A stretch of 64,000 nt of DNA from Candidatus Limiplasma pullicola (GTDB lineage Bacteria; Bacillota; Clostridia; Christensenellales; Aristaeellaceae). The notes beneath the pieces were generated by a model that did no database searches, was not told the origin of the DNA, and saw only the letters and a list, made by a program, of their open reading frames with translations. Positions within the stretch are counted from its first letter, which is position 1. Every line of letters starts with the position of its first letter. The DNA is taken from assembly GCA_018710985.1 (NCBI GenBank), contig DVIV01000064.1:1-64000 (forward strand), given 5' to 3'. The position numbers and the translations under genes were made by a program. Shown here piece by piece: positions 49,779 to 58,993 of the stretch.

Positions 49779-50474
49779 ATGTTTCCCGGCTTTCCTGAAG
49801 AAACGGTCCGCTTTTTTCTGGACCTGCGCTTTCATAATGAAACGTCCTGGTTTCACGCCCACCGCGAGGAGTATGAGGCTTATGTTCGAAAGCCCTTTTC
49901 GCAGTTTATCGAAGCCATGACGCCCACGGTCCTGCGCATTGCCGATGATATGGAAACCCGTCCCAACAAATGCCTGGCGCGCATCAACCGGGACATCCGC
50001 TTTACACGCGACAAATCGCCGTACCGAGACCATATGTGGATGCTGTTCCGCCGCTCGGGCGAGGAGCGGGAGCATTCCGTCATGTACTGGTTCGAGCTGT
50101 CGCCCGAAGTGGTGGAGTGGGGCGTGGGCTTTTGGGGCTACAACCGCCCGGCCATGGACGCCCTGCGGGCGCACATGGTGAAAAAACCCGCCGAGGTGCG
50201 GCGGGTGCTGCGCCAGTGCGGCATCCCGGATGAGACGCTGCACATCTACGGCGATCGTTACAAAAGCATGAAACCCCCGGAGGGCATGCCTGCCGATTTG
50301 GCCATGCTCTATCCCTGCAAGGAGATCTATGTCAAGCGGGTCGGCGTGCCGCTGGCAGAGAGCTACCGGCCGGAAATCATCGACCGGGTTTCGGAGGATT
50401 TTCTGCGCCTCAGGCCCCTCTATCTGCTGCTACGGAAGGCCGCGGACGAGGGCATGGCAAAGCTGGATGCATAA
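49779..50474 (+). CDS. DUF2461 family protein
   Basis: The 231-aa protein matches the DUF2461 (TIGR02453) family: FLDLRFHNETSWFHAHREEYEAYV at the N-terminus, NRDIRFTRDKSPYRDHMWMLF near residue 67, and a conserved WGVGFWG segment. The biochemical function of the family is not established. It looks cytoplasmic. It is followed 18 bases later by the phosphomutase gene, so they may be co-expressed from the strong promoter just upstream. Confidence 0.85.
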   Translation: MFPGFPEETVRFFLDLRFHNETSWFHAHREEYEAYVRKPFSQFIEAMTPTVLRIADDMETRPNKCLARINRDIRFTRDKSPYRDHMWMLFRRSGEEREHSVMYWFELSPEVVEWGVGFWGYNRPAMDALRAHMVKKPAEVRRVLRQCGIPDETLHIYGDRYKSMKPPEGMPADLAMLYPCKEIYVKRVGVPLAESYRPEIIDRVSEDFLRLRPLYLLLRKAADEGMAKLDA

Positions 50475-50492
50475 TTGAAGGAGAGTGACACC

Positions 50493-51998
50493 ATGGATTA
50501 CCGAAAGCTCAAAAGCGGGTCCGACGTGCGCGGCGTGGCTGTGGGCGAGGGAGCAACCCTGACCCCGGACGTGGCCAAAACGCTGGGCATGGCCTTTGCC
50601 CGCTATGTAGCCGGCAAGACCGGCAAGCCCGTGGAGCGCGTCAGCATCGCGCTGGGGCGCGACAGCCGCGTATCGGGACCGCAGCTGCTGGAGGCCGCGG
50701 CGCAGGGGATCGCGTCCGCCGGCGCTCAGGCGGTGGATTATGGCATGTGCACCACGCCCGCCATGTACATGGCGATCCTGACGGACGGCTTCCGCCCGGA
50801 TGGGTCCATCATGGTGACCGCGAGCCATCATCCCTGGCAGCTCAACGGCCTGAAGTTCTTTACCGGCGAGGGCGGCCTGGGCTTCCATGAGCTGGACGAG
50901 GTGCTGGAGATGGCGCAGGGCCTGGAAAAAGAGACGGCCCGTCCCACCGGCGAAATCGTCAGCACCCCCTTCCTGCCCACCTACGAAAACCACCTCAAGC
51001 AGCTGATCATCAACGGGGTGGACCCGGAGGTGCAAAAGCCGCTGCTGGGGCTGCACGTGGTGGTGGATGCGGGCAACGGCGCGGGCGGCTTCTATGCCAG
51101 CATGCTGGAGGATCTGGGCGCGTGGATTGAGGGAAGCCAGTTCCTGGAGCCGGACGGCCATTTCCCCAACCACATCCCCAACCCCGAAAACAAGGAAGCC
51201 ATGGCTTCCATTTCCGCCGCGGTCAAGCGCGTGGACGCGGACCTGGGCATTATCTTTGACGCGGACTGCGACCGCGCGGCCATCGTGGATCATACGGGCA
51301 AGGAAATCAACCGCAACCGCCTGATCGCCCTCATCAGCGCGATTCTGCTGGATGAGACGCCCGGCGCCACCATCGTGACCGACTCGGTCACCTCCTCCGG
51401 CCTGTCGGATTTCATCCGCGAGTGGGGTGGCGAGCACTACCGCTATAAACGCGGCTACCGCAATGTGATTGACGAGGCCGTGCGTCTCAATCAGGCGGGC
51501 ATTGACTGCCCGCTCGCCATCGAGACGAGCGGGCATGCGGCCCTGCGCGATAACCATTTCCTGGATGACGGCATGTACCTGGTCACGGTGCTTTTGATCA
51601 AGGCGATGCAGATGAAGCAGCAGGGCAAGCTGCTCAGCTCCCTGTTGGACGGCCTGCGCGAACCCGTGGAAAGCACGGAGATCCGACTGCCGGTCACCTG
51701 CGAGGACTTTGCCGCCGCTGCCCGCCAGATCATCGAATACGTGCTGGACTATGCCAGCAGCCATGAGGACTGGCATGTGGCCCCCGACAACCGCGAGGGC
51801 GTGCGCATCTCCTTCGACATTGACGGGGAGCTCAACAGCGCATGGTTCCTGCTGCGGCTGAGCGTGCACGATCCCGTTATGCCCCTCAACGCCGAAAGCG
51901 ACGTGCCCGGCGGGGTGAAGGCCGTGCTGCAGAAGCTGTACGAGGCGCTCAAGGATCAGCAGGGCGTGGACCTGTCGCCGCTCAAGGCTGCGCTGTAA
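50493..51998 (+). CDS. phosphoglucomutase/phosphomannomutase family enzyme
   Basis: This is a 501-aa alpha-D-phosphohexomutase. The phosphoserine loop is TASHHPWQLNGLKFF (about residue 111), the magnesium loop is DADCDRAAIVD (about 260), and the sugar-binding loop is ETSGHAALRDN (about 345). It interconverts hexose 1- and 6-phosphates for cell-envelope precursors or sugar catabolism. The phosphoserine loop reads SHHPW where most relatives have SHNP. Start ATG 50493 follows GAAGGAGAG. Its 3' end overlaps the convergent GH18 gene by 17 bases. Confidence 0.9.
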   Translation: MDYRKLKSGSDVRGVAVGEGATLTPDVAKTLGMAFARYVAGKTGKPVERVSIALGRDSRVSGPQLLEAAAQGIASAGAQAVDYGMCTTPAMYMAILTDGFRPDGSIMVTASHHPWQLNGLKFFTGEGGLGFHELDEVLEMAQGLEKETARPTGEIVSTPFLPTYENHLKQLIINGVDPEVQKPLLGLHVVVDAGNGAGGFYASMLEDLGAWIEGSQFLEPDGHFPNHIPNPENKEAMASISAAVKRVDADLGIIFDADCDRAAIVDHTGKEINRNRLIALISAILLDETPGATIVTDSVTSSGLSDFIREWGGEHYRYKRGYRNVIDEAVRLNQAGIDCPLAIETSGHAALRDNHFLDDGMYLVTVLLIKAMQMKQQGKLLSSLLDGLREPVESTEIRLPVTCEDFAAAARQIIEYVLDYASSHEDWHVAPDNREGVRISFDIDGELNSAWFLLRLSVHDPVMPLNAESDVPGGVKAVLQKLYEALKDQQGVDLSPLKAAL

Positions 51999-53145
51999 GG
52001 GCGCCGCTGAGGCTTTCGTGCATGGCGGCCAGCAGCTCTCCGCTGGAATCTCCGCCATATTCCCAGCACATCATCCCCATCAGGCCGTTTTCCAACGCAT
52101 AGGCGCCTTTGTAATGGATGGACACCGGGTCGTCATAGGTCCAGAACGTCGTGCCGTCCGTCGCGTAAGGCGCCTTTGCCTGTTCGTCAAAGCCGATTTG
52201 GGCGTTGGCCAGCACGGCCTTGAGCCGGTCATAGGTGAGCGACTTGCCCGTGCCGGTGGCCTGGGACCAGACGGGTTGGGCGGTGTCTTGCCTGAGGGTG
52301 AAGCTGCGGCCATAGAAGGCCGCTCCGATCATGATCTTGCTGCGGGGAAGGCCCGCCTCCACATAGCTGCGCACCGCCCGGTCCACGCTCTGGGGATAGC
52401 TCTCGCTGGCGCCGTAGAGCGGGGTGTGGTGGCTGGCGACGCCCTCGGCCTGCAAATCGTAGGTCATGAGGTTTACCTGGTCGCACAATGCGCCGATGGC
52501 CTTCACGTCCAGGTTGCGGATGTGCCAGGGGTCGCCGCCCAGGGCCACGGCCAGCATGCGGGGCTTCCCGTCCTGCGCGGTCAGGCTGTCCAGCCCCTCG
52601 CGCAGCGCCTCAAGCAGCAAAGTGAAGTTCTTGCGGTCGTTGGCGCTGGAGGCGATGCCCGCCGCCGAGGAACCGGGATATTCCCAGTCGATGTCCACGC
52701 CCAGAAAGCCGTGGCGCTCCATCAGCACCAGCGTGCTGTCCACAAAGCGCGCGCGCCCGTCCGCGGTGGAGGCGGCCTGCGAAAATCCGTCCGCGCCCCA
52801 GCCGCCGATGGCCAGCACCGGCAAAATATGCGAATGCTTTTCCACGTACCGGCGGAACACGTCGATGCTCTGCCAGTGGCTGCCGGTGACCTCGCCGTTT
52901 TTGATGAGCGCGAAGGAATAGTTCAGCTGGTCGAGGTGAGGCGCGTCGCTGTCGCGCAGGGTCAGGCCGGCGCGGTCGTATACATAGGCGGCGGTGCGCT
53001 TGCCGCCGGCTGCGGCGGCCTCGGCCTCGGTGGGCGAGAAGGGGCCGGGGGAGGCCTGTATGCCCGTTCCCAGCCACATCAGCGACGCCAGCGCCAGGCT
53101 GCGCAGCGCAAACCGCCGCCTGGGACGCAGGGAGAATCGTTTCAT
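51982..53145 (-). CDS. secreted GH18 family protein
   Basis: This 387-aa exported glycoside-hydrolase-18 protein is likely to act on N-acetylglucosamine polymers such as peptidoglycan or chitin. An arginine-rich signal peptide (PRRRFALRSLALASLMW) is followed by the TIM barrel: LNYSFALIKNG, LPVLAIGGWGADGFS, and the catalytic GFLGVDIDWEYPG near residue 150 with the terminal Glu. The first Asp of the DxxDxDxE motif is Leu-Gly here, but the last two acidic residues are kept. QVNLMTYDLQ and MIGAAFYGRSF follow. A role in spore cortex or cell-wall lysis is possible. Confidence 0.88.
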   Translation of the reverse strand: MKRFSLRPRRRFALRSLALASLMWLGTGIQASPGPFSPTEAEAAAAGGKRTAAYVYDRAGLTLRDSDAPHLDQLNYSFALIKNGEVTGSHWQSIDVFRRYVEKHSHILPVLAIGGWGADGFSQAASTADGRARFVDSTLVLMERHGFLGVDIDWEYPGSSAAGIASSANDRKNFTLLLEALREGLDSLTAQDGKPRMLAVALGGDPWHIRNLDVKAIGALCDQVNLMTYDLQAEGVASHHTPLYGASESYPQSVDRAVRSYVEAGLPRSKIMIGAAFYGRSFTLRQDTAQPVWSQATGTGKSLTYDRLKAVLANAQIGFDEQAKAPYATDGTTFWTYDDPVSIHYKGAYALENGLMGMMCWEYGGDSSGELLAAMHESLSGALTAQP

Positions 53146-53184
53146 CGGGGATGGCTCCTTTCCGCATAGCTGTCATCCGGCGCA

Positions 53185-53193
53185 AGTATACCA
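53185..53193 (-). promoter_or_regulatory. extended -10 promoter (TGGTATACT) for the GH18 gene
   Basis: A 5/6 -10 box with a TGN extension on the minus strand, 40 bases ahead of the start. No convincing -35. Confidence 0.45.
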
Positions 53194-53266
53194 TGTCCGC
53201 GGGCGCGCGGGCAATGTTACATGTTGTCATGGCAATGCTTGAAACAACTGCAAGGAGGACACAATC

Positions 53267-53737
53267 ATGGGTGATTACATCATGGACATGCGAAAGCGCG
53301 TAGGGCATATCCCCTTGATGCAGTGCGGCGCGTCCGTCATTGTGGAAAACGAGCGGGGCGAGGTCCTTTTGCAGCAGCGGTCCGATAACGGCGCATGGGG
53401 CTATGCCGGCGGCGCGGTGGAGCTCTACGAGCATGTGGAGGATGCCGCCCGGCGCGAGCTGTTGGAGGAAACGGGCCTGCAGGCTGGAGAGATGGAACTG
53501 CTCGGCGTGTTTTCGGGGCCGGAGATGGCCTATACCTATCCCAACGGCGACCAGGTGAGCAACGTGGATGTCGTCTATCTATGCCGCGACTGGCAAGGCG
53601 AACTGAAATGCCAGCCGGGCGAGGTGGAGGCGCTGGCCTTCTTCGCGCCGGATGCTCTGCCCGCGCCCCTGCATGAGGTAAACCTGCCCGCGCTGAACGC
53701 CTGGAGGAAGCTGGGGGAGGCACGGAGGCAGAAATGA
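53267..53737 (+). CDS. Nudix hydrolase
   Basis: This 156-aa hydrolase splits nucleoside diphosphates linked to other groups. The Nudix box is intact: GGAVELYEHVEDAARRELLEETGL, with all the metal-binding Glu residues. The N-terminal part (MQCGASVIVENERGEVLLQQR) and length resemble ADP-ribose or NADH pyrophosphatase-like members, but substrate cannot be assigned. GGAGGA precedes the ATG. The stop overlaps the next start (ATGA), linking it to the LysR regulator. Confidence 0.9.
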   Translation: MGDYIMDMRKRVGHIPLMQCGASVIVENERGEVLLQQRSDNGAWGYAGGAVELYEHVEDAARRELLEETGLQAGEMELLGVFSGPEMAYTYPNGDQVSNVDVVYLCRDWQGELKCQPGEVEALAFFAPDALPAPLHEVNLPALNAWRKLGEARRQK

Positions 53738-54645
53738 ACATCCATCAGCTTCGCTGCGCCGTCACCGTAGCGCGCCTAGGCTCGCAGACGCGGGCCGCCG
53801 AGGAGCTGTACATGAGCCAGCCCAATTTGAGCAAGGCGCTCAAGGACCTGGAGCAGACATGCGGCTTCCGCATCTTCACGCGCACGGGGACGGGGATGGC
53901 GCCCACCCGCAGGGGAGAGGAATTTCTGGAGCACGCCAGAGCCGTGCTGGAAAAGCTGGACCTGATGGATGCGATCTATCAGGGGCAGGACCGCCGGTCG
54001 GCAAGCCTGAACGTGGCGGTATGCACGGCGGGCTATCTGTCGCAGGCGCTGTGCGCGTTTCTGGACGAAACCAACCCCGCCGAGGGGCTGGAGGTCAATA
54101 TGCGCGAGGGCCGGGTCGAGGAAGTGGTGCGCGCCGTGCTGGACCGCGAGGCGGAAATCGGCGTGATCCGCTACGCTGTGGACCGGCAAAACCGCGTGCT
54201 GGCCGCCCTGGGCGAGCAGGGACTGCACTATCTGCTGTACTGGACCTTCCAGCATGTGGCGGTGGTGTCCCGCCGCCATCCGCTGGCCGGGGAAAAGCAG
54301 CTGGACAAAGCCCGGCTGGCTTCGTATGCGGAAGTGGCGCTCGCCTCGGAGCTGTCGCCCGTACAGCTGGAGATGCAGACGCCGCAGCAGCCGCGCAGGC
54401 GCGCGCGGGTATGGGACCAGTCTACCCGGTTTGAGATGGTGGCCCGGTCGCGAACGGCGTACATGTGGTCGCCGCCGCTCCCCCCGGAGCTGCTGGAGCG
54501 CTATGGCCTCCGGCAGCTGACCGTCGAGGATGCGCCGCAGTACCAGGACGCCCTGATCTACCCCCGCGGCTACCACATGAGCCGTTGGGAACAGGCCTTT
54601 TACGACCTGGCCCGGCGCGAGGCCCAGCGCGCCCAGGAGGGATAA
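53734..54645 (+). CDS. LysR-family transcriptional regulator
   Basis: This 303-aa regulator has the N-terminal winged HTH (QLRCAVTVARLGSQTRAAEELYMSQPNLSKALKDLE) and a C-terminal effector domain with two lobes (LNVAVCTAGYLSQALCAFL to QHVAVVSRRHPLA). It is translationally coupled to the Nudix gene and ends in a terminator. A usual LysR target would be a divergent gene; the nearest is the GH18 gene. The effector is unknown. Confidence 0.92.
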   Translation: MNIHQLRCAVTVARLGSQTRAAEELYMSQPNLSKALKDLEQTCGFRIFTRTGTGMAPTRRGEEFLEHARAVLEKLDLMDAIYQGQDRRSASLNVAVCTAGYLSQALCAFLDETNPAEGLEVNMREGRVEEVVRAVLDREAEIGVIRYAVDRQNRVLAALGEQGLHYLLYWTFQHVAVVSRRHPLAGEKQLDKARLASYAEVALASELSPVQLEMQTPQQPRRRARVWDQSTRFEMVARSRTAYMWSPPLPPELLERYGLRQLTVEDAPQYQDALIYPRGYHMSRWEQAFYDLARREAQRAQEG

Positions 54646-54656
54646 AGGGCGTATTT

Positions 54657-54694
54657 GTCCAGCTTTCCACCGGGTTGGGAAGCTGGACTTTTTT
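54657..54694 (+). terminator. terminator after the LysR gene
   Basis: GTCCAGCTTTCC pairs with GGAAGCTGGAC (one bulged base), followed by six T. Confidence 0.88.
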
Positions 54695-54746
54695 GGGGTT
54701 TTGTGTCACAATAGCACCGAATCTTTTACACAGGAGGCGCGTTCCC

Positions 54747-56084
54747 TTGGCTATGGATCTTACGGAGGGCAAGCCGGATCGGGTGTTGTGGCGCTACTCA
54801 CTTCCACTGTTTGGCAGCATTGTTTTCCAGCAGCTCTACAACATCGCGGACAGCTTTGTGGCGGGCAAGTTTGTGGGCGAACAGGCCCTGGCTGCCGTGG
54901 GCAACAGCTACGAAGTCACATTGATCTATCTGTCCTTCGCGGTGGGACTGAACATCGGCGCATCGGTGGTGACGGCCCGGCTGTTCGGAGCCCGCAGAAT
55001 CGGGCAGATGAAAACGGCGGTCAATACCGCTTTCCTGCTGTGCCTGGCCGTTTGCGCCGCGCTGATGACGCTGGGTTTCCTCTTCAGCCCCGCGCTGATT
55101 CATGCCATCCAGACGCCGCCGGAAATTTACGACGACACCATGCTCTATCTCAATATCTACACCGGCGGGCTGGTGTTCCTGTTCTTCTATAATATTGCCA
55201 CGGGCATTTTCGCCTCCCTGGGCGATTCCCGCACGCCGTTCCTGTTCCTGGCTGCCTCCTCCATTGCCAACATTGCGCTGGATGTGCTGTTTGTCACGGC
55301 CTTCCACATGGGCGTGGCGGGCGTGGCGTGGGCTACGTTCCTGTGCCAGGGCGTCAGCTGCGTGCTGGCGGTGCTGGCCCTGTTCAGGGCGCTCTCGCGC
55401 ATGGAGGCGGATGAGCCGCCGCGCCTGTTTTCGGGCCGCGTGCTGGCCAATCTGATCAAGATTGCCCTTCCCAGCACCCTGCAGCAATGCTTTATCTCCG
55501 TAGGTAACATTTTGATCCAGAGCATCATCAACGGGTTCGGCACCAGCGCCATCGCGGGCTATGCCGCTGCCGTGAAGTTCAACAACTTCGCCGTGACCAG
55601 CTTCAACACGCTGGGCAACGGCATGAGCAACTTTGCCGCGCAGAACCTGGGCGCCATGCGCGCCGACCGCGTGCGCGAGGGTTACCGCGGATGCCTGAAG
55701 ATGATGGCGGGCATCGCCACGCTGTTTGCGGCGGTGTACGTGTTCCTGGGTCCGCAGGTGATTCAGCTGTTCCTCAACGGGGAAAATGTTCAGGCGCTGG
55801 AAGTGGGCACGCAGTTTTTGCGCGTCGTTTCGCCGTTCTATTATATGGTCGCGCTGAAGCTGGCGACGGACGGCGTGCTGAGGGGCGCGGGCCGCATGGG
55901 CGAATTCATGACCGATACCTTTATCGACCTGGCCATGCGTGTGGCGCTGTCCTTTGCGCTGGCGGCTCCGCTGGGCCTGGCGGGCGTGTGGTGGAGCTGG
56001 CCGGTCAGCTGGACCGTGGCAACGGCCATCGCTGTTTTCTTCTACCGCAGGGGCCGCTGGGCCGTGCCGGAGGGGGAACACTGA
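54747..56084 (+). CDS. MATE family efflux transporter
   Basis: The 445-aa membrane protein has twelve hydrophobic segments and the MATE hallmarks: LPLFGSIVFQQLYNIADSFVAGKFVGEQALAAVGNS in the first two helices, and the related internal repeat LPSTLQQCFISVGNILIQSIINGFG in the second half. It exports drugs or metabolites by cation antiport. I use TTG 54747, which is 9 bases from AGGAGG; ATG 54753 is 15 bases away and would remove only two residues. The track extends the frame into the terminator and the LysR gene. Confidence 0.9.
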   Translation: MAMDLTEGKPDRVLWRYSLPLFGSIVFQQLYNIADSFVAGKFVGEQALAAVGNSYEVTLIYLSFAVGLNIGASVVTARLFGARRIGQMKTAVNTAFLLCLAVCAALMTLGFLFSPALIHAIQTPPEIYDDTMLYLNIYTGGLVFLFFYNIATGIFASLGDSRTPFLFLAASSIANIALDVLFVTAFHMGVAGVAWATFLCQGVSCVLAVLALFRALSRMEADEPPRLFSGRVLANLIKIALPSTLQQCFISVGNILIQSIINGFGTSAIAGYAAAVKFNNFAVTSFNTLGNGMSNFAAQNLGAMRADRVREGYRGCLKMMAGIATLFAAVYVFLGPQVIQLFLNGENVQALEVGTQFLRVVSPFYYMVALKLATDGVLRGAGRMGEFMTDTFIDLAMRVALSFALAAPLGLAGVWWSWPVSWTVATAIAVFFYRRGRWAVPEGEH

Positions 56085-56106
56085 GCAAAAAAGACGAACA
56101 AAATAC

Positions 56107-56135
56107 TTGCGTTTTTCAATAACGTCATGTAAAAT
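56107..56135 (+). promoter_or_regulatory. promoter of the SRP RNA gene, TTGCGT-17-TAAAAT
   Basis: It lies just before the RNA, with 17-bp spacing and predicted initiation near 56142. Confidence 0.7.
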
Positions 56136-56145
56136 GGATAAGCCG

Positions 56146-56268
56146 AGTGCATGATGACGGTTGAGTCCTGTGCGATTTCAACGCGTGAACCCTGTCAGGT
56201 CCGGAAGGAAGCAGCAGTAAGCGCAGTTTGGGATGTGCTGCGGGGTCGCTCTGCCTGAGTGCACCCGG
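56146..56268 (+). ncRNA. ffs: signal recognition particle RNA, small bacterial (4.5S) type
   Basis: The conserved Ffh-binding domain is unmistakable: GTCAGGTCCGGAAGGAAGCA with the following AGCAGTAAGC, and the partner strand GATGTGCTGCGGGGTCGCTCTGCC. The ends pair (GTGCA with TGCAC), and a T-run at 56269-56274 acts with the terminal stem as terminator. The Alu domain of the long B. subtilis type is absent. Exact ends are estimated to within a few bases. Confidence 0.95.
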
Positions 56269-56306
56269 TTTTTTACTTTTTCATGATCAAATAAGGGGGA
56301 GCAGAG

Positions 56307-57557
56307 ATGGACTACAGGCATGTGATGGAAACCGACCCCGAACTTTTCAAGGCGATCGCAGACGAGGTGCAGCGCCAGCGCGAGCACATCGAGCTGATCG
56401 CCTCGGAGAACTTCGTTTCGCCCGCTGTGATGGAGGCCATGGGCTCGCCCCTGACCAACAAATACGCGGAGGGCTATCCGGCCAAGCGCTATTATGGCGG
56501 CTGCCAGTATGTGGACGTGGCGGAAAACCTGGCTCGTGACCGCGCCAAGCTGCTCTTTGGCGCCGAACACGCCAACGTGCAGCCCCACAGCGGCGCACAG
56601 GCGAACACCGCCGTCTATTTTGCCATGCTCAATCCCGGCGATACGGTGCTGGGCATGAACCTGTCCCACGGCGGCCATCTGACCCATGGCAGCCCCGTCA
56701 ACATCAGCGGCAAGTATTTTCATTTCATCCCCTATGGCGTGGACGAGGCCACCGGCCGCATCGACTATGACGCGGTGCGCACGCTGGCTCTGGAAAACAA
56801 GCCGCGCATGATCGTGGCGGGCGCGTCGGCCTATCCCCGCGCCATTGACTTTGCCCGGCTGCGTGAAATTGCCGATGAGGTGGGCGCGCTGCTGATGGTG
56901 GACATGGCGCACATCGCGGGTCTGGTGGCCGCGGGCGTGCATCAGAGCCCCGTACCCTATGCCGATTTTGTCACTACCACCACCCATAAGACCCTGCGCG
57001 GCCCGCGCGGCGGCCTGATCCTGTGCCGCGAGCAGTATGCCAAGGCCATCGACAAGGCCATTTTCCCCGGCACGCAGGGCGGCCCGCTCATGCATGTGAT
57101 CGCCGCGAAGGCCGTGTGCTTCCTGGAGGCGCTCAAGCCGGAATTCAAGGCGTATCAGCGCCAGATCATCGCCAATGCCAAGGCGCTGGAAAACGCCTTC
57201 CGTCAGAACGGCATCCGCATGGTGTCCGACGGCACGGACAATCACCTGATTCTGATGGACCTCACCGGCACCGGCCGCACCGGCAAGGAGATGGAAGCGC
57301 TGCTGGGCCAGTGCAACATCACCGTCAACAAGAACACCATCCCCGGTGAAACGCTCAGCCCCATGGTGACCAGCGGCGTGCGCGTTGGCACTCCCGCCGT
57401 GACTACCCGCGGCATGGTGGAAAGCGACATGGACCTGGTGGCGGGCTTCATCCGCCGCGTGCTGGAGGGCGGCGAGGATGTCTGCCCCGCCGTGAAGGCC
57501 GATGTGGTGGAGATGATGAAGCGCTTCCCGCTGTATGAAGGCTTCCCGAATGAATAA
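56307..57557 (+). CDS. glyA: serine hydroxymethyltransferase
   Basis: This 416-aa PLP enzyme interconverts serine and glycine, loading one-carbon units onto tetrahydrofolate. Key segments are [31 protein letters not shown] near residue 30, [24 protein letters not shown], and the PLP-lysine motif [14 protein letters not shown] near residue 225. The length fits bacterial SHMT. It starts 38 bases after the SRP RNA with no promoter visible between them, so it may be read through from the ffs promoter. Its stop overlaps yraN by 8 bases. Confidence 0.96.
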   Translation: MDYRHVMETDPELFKAIADEVQRQREHIELIASENFVSPAVMEAMGSPLTNKYAEGYPAKRYYGGCQYVDVAENLARDRAKLLFGAEHANVQPHSGAQANTAVYFAMLNPGDTVLGMNLSHGGHLTHGSPVNISGKYFHFIPYGVDEATGRIDYDAVRTLALENKPRMIVAGASAYPRAIDFARLREIADEVGALLMVDMAHIAGLVAAGVHQSPVPYADFVTTTTHKTLRGPRGGLILCREQYAKAIDKAIFPGTQGGPLMHVIAAKAVCFLEALKPEFKAYQRQIIANAKALENAFRQNGIRMVSDGTDNHLILMDLTGTGRTGKEMEALLGQCNITVNKNTIPGETLSPMVTSGVRVGTPAVTTRGMVESDMDLVAGFIRRVLEGGEDVCPAVKADVVEMMKRFPLYEGFPNE

Positions 57558-57918
57558 GGAACTGCCCGCCTATGCCAAGGGCGTGCTGGGTGAGGCGGCC
57601 GTATGCCGCCGCCTCACCGATGGGGGAATGGAACTGCTGGAGCGGCGGTTCCGTTCCCCTTTTGGCGAAATCGACCTGGTGATGCTCGACGGGGATACGC
57701 TGGTCTTTGTAGAGGTCAAGCTGCGCATGCGCGGCGGCACGCAGGCCGGTCAGGCCGCCGTGACCCCGCTGAAGCGCCGCCGCATGACGGAGACGGCGCG
57801 CTGCTACCTGGGCGCGCATCCGGAGCATGCACAGCGCTGCATGCGCTTCGATGTGGTCACCGTCACACCGGAGGGGATGCATCACATCCCGGACGCTTTT
57901 TCCGGCTGCGAGTGGTAG
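57550..57918 (+). CDS. yraN: YraN/UPF0102 family protein
   Basis: This 122-aa protein of the UPF0102 family has a restriction-endonuclease-like fold, with [14 protein letters not shown] at the N-terminus, [30 protein letters not shown] (the Glu-Asp-...-Glu-x-Lys nuclease-like residues) and VTPLKRRRM. Its biological role is not settled. The ATG at 57550 lies inside the end of glyA, giving translational coupling; the ORF-track start further upstream is within glyA. Confidence 0.88.
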   Translation: MNKELPAYAKGVLGEAAVCRRLTDGGMELLERRFRSPFGEIDLVMLDGDTLVFVEVKLRMRGGTQAGQAAVTPLKRRRMTETARCYLGAHPEHAQRCMRFDVVTVTPEGMHHIPDAFSGCEW

Positions 57919-57921
57919 GCA

Positions 57922-57950
57922 TTGACACCCCCTGCCCAAAATGATATGAT
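57922..57950 (+). promoter_or_regulatory. promoter of the PfkB-family kinase gene, TTGACA-17-TATGAT
   Basis: A perfect -35, 17-bp spacing and a 5/6 -10 box begin four bases after the yraN stop. Confidence 0.82.
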
Positions 57951-57985
57951 GCAGGTAATCCGACAGAACTGAGGTGCCATGTCCG

Positions 57986-58870
57986 ATGAAGATTCTCAAC
58001 TATGGTTCCATGAACATCGACAATGTCTATTCCGTCGAACATATGGCCCGGCCGGGTGAAACCATTCTGGCTACGGGCCGCGGAGTGTTCTGCGGCGGCA
58101 AGGGACTCAACCAGTCCATCGCCATTGCCAAGGCGGGCGGCCAGGTATGCCATGCGGGCATCGTGGGCGAGGACGGCGGCATGCTGCTGGACGCCCTGCA
58201 TGCTGCCAAAGTGGATACCGCCTGCGTACGCAAGGCCGCCGGCCCCAGCTCCCATACGGTGATTCAGGTGGATGCCAGCGGGCAGAACAGCATCATCGTC
58301 TTTGGCGGGGAAAACATGCGCCCCACCGAGGCGGACATCGACCGCATGCTGGAGGGCTTCGGCCCCGGCGACGCCGTCATCATGCAAAACGAGCTGTATA
58401 ACTCCCCGCTCATGATGCGCAAGGCCGCGCAGAAGGGTCTTTGCGTCATCTTCAATCCCTCGCCTGTGAACGAGGCGCTGGCCGATTATCCGCTGGAGAG
58501 CGTCAGCTGGTTTTTGCTCAATGAAATCGAGGGTGGCGCCCTCACCGGGCAGACCGACCCCCAGGCCATTCTGGCCGGCATGAAGGAAAAGTACCCCAAT
58601 GCCTCCGTGGTGCTCACCCTGGGCGCCGACGGGGCATACTGCCTGCATGACGGACAGCTCCTCTATCAGCCGGCTTTCCGCGTCAAGGCGGTGGATACCA
58701 CCGCGGCGGGCGATACCTTCACCGGGTATTTCGTCTCCGGCCTGGCGCAGGGCATGCCCTTGGAACGCATCATGAAGCGTGCGGCGCGCGCCTCCTCCAT
58801 TGCGGTGGGCCGCATGGGCGCCGCCGATTCCATCCCGCTGGCAGAAGAGGTCAATGCGGCGGAGGACTGA
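57986..58870 (+). CDS. PfkB-family (ribokinase-like) carbohydrate kinase
   Basis: This is a 294-aa sugar kinase. Ribokinase-type motifs are GSMNIDNVYSVEHMARPGETI near the N-terminus, GGKGLNQSIAIAKAGG near residue 36 (the PfkB signature 1 region), and the anion-hole/catalytic DTTAAGDTFTGYFVSGLA near residue 236. Ribose is a plausible substrate, but related kinases act on other pentoses and nucleosides. Start ATG 57986 follows GAGGTG. It is monocistronic, with its own promoter and terminator, and is unlinked to the microcompartment operon. Confidence 0.88.
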   Translation: MKILNYGSMNIDNVYSVEHMARPGETILATGRGVFCGGKGLNQSIAIAKAGGQVCHAGIVGEDGGMLLDALHAAKVDTACVRKAAGPSSHTVIQVDASGQNSIIVFGGENMRPTEADIDRMLEGFGPGDAVIMQNELYNSPLMMRKAAQKGLCVIFNPSPVNEALADYPLESVSWFLLNEIEGGALTGQTDPQAILAGMKEKYPNASVVLTLGADGAYCLHDGQLLYQPAFRVKAVDTTAAGDTFTGYFVSGLAQGMPLERIMKRAARASSIAVGRMGAADSIPLAEEVNAAED

Positions 58871-58890
58871 CCGCCGCCCCGAAACAAAAG

Positions 58891-58934
58891 CACGCAGCCC
58901 CGGCACACCATGAACGGTGTGCCGGGGCTGCGTA
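58891..58934. terminator. bidirectional terminator
   Basis: A very stable stem of about 18 bp (GCAGCCCCGGCACACC core) with loop ATGAAC lies between convergent genes. The minus-strand side is T-rich (CTTTTGTTTC); the plus-strand side is only weakly so. Confidence 0.8.
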
Positions 58935-58993
58935 TATCTTGATAGCGCAGGCCCTATTCACGATCAGGCACCGCAAGGGTGAGGCGCCTGAGA

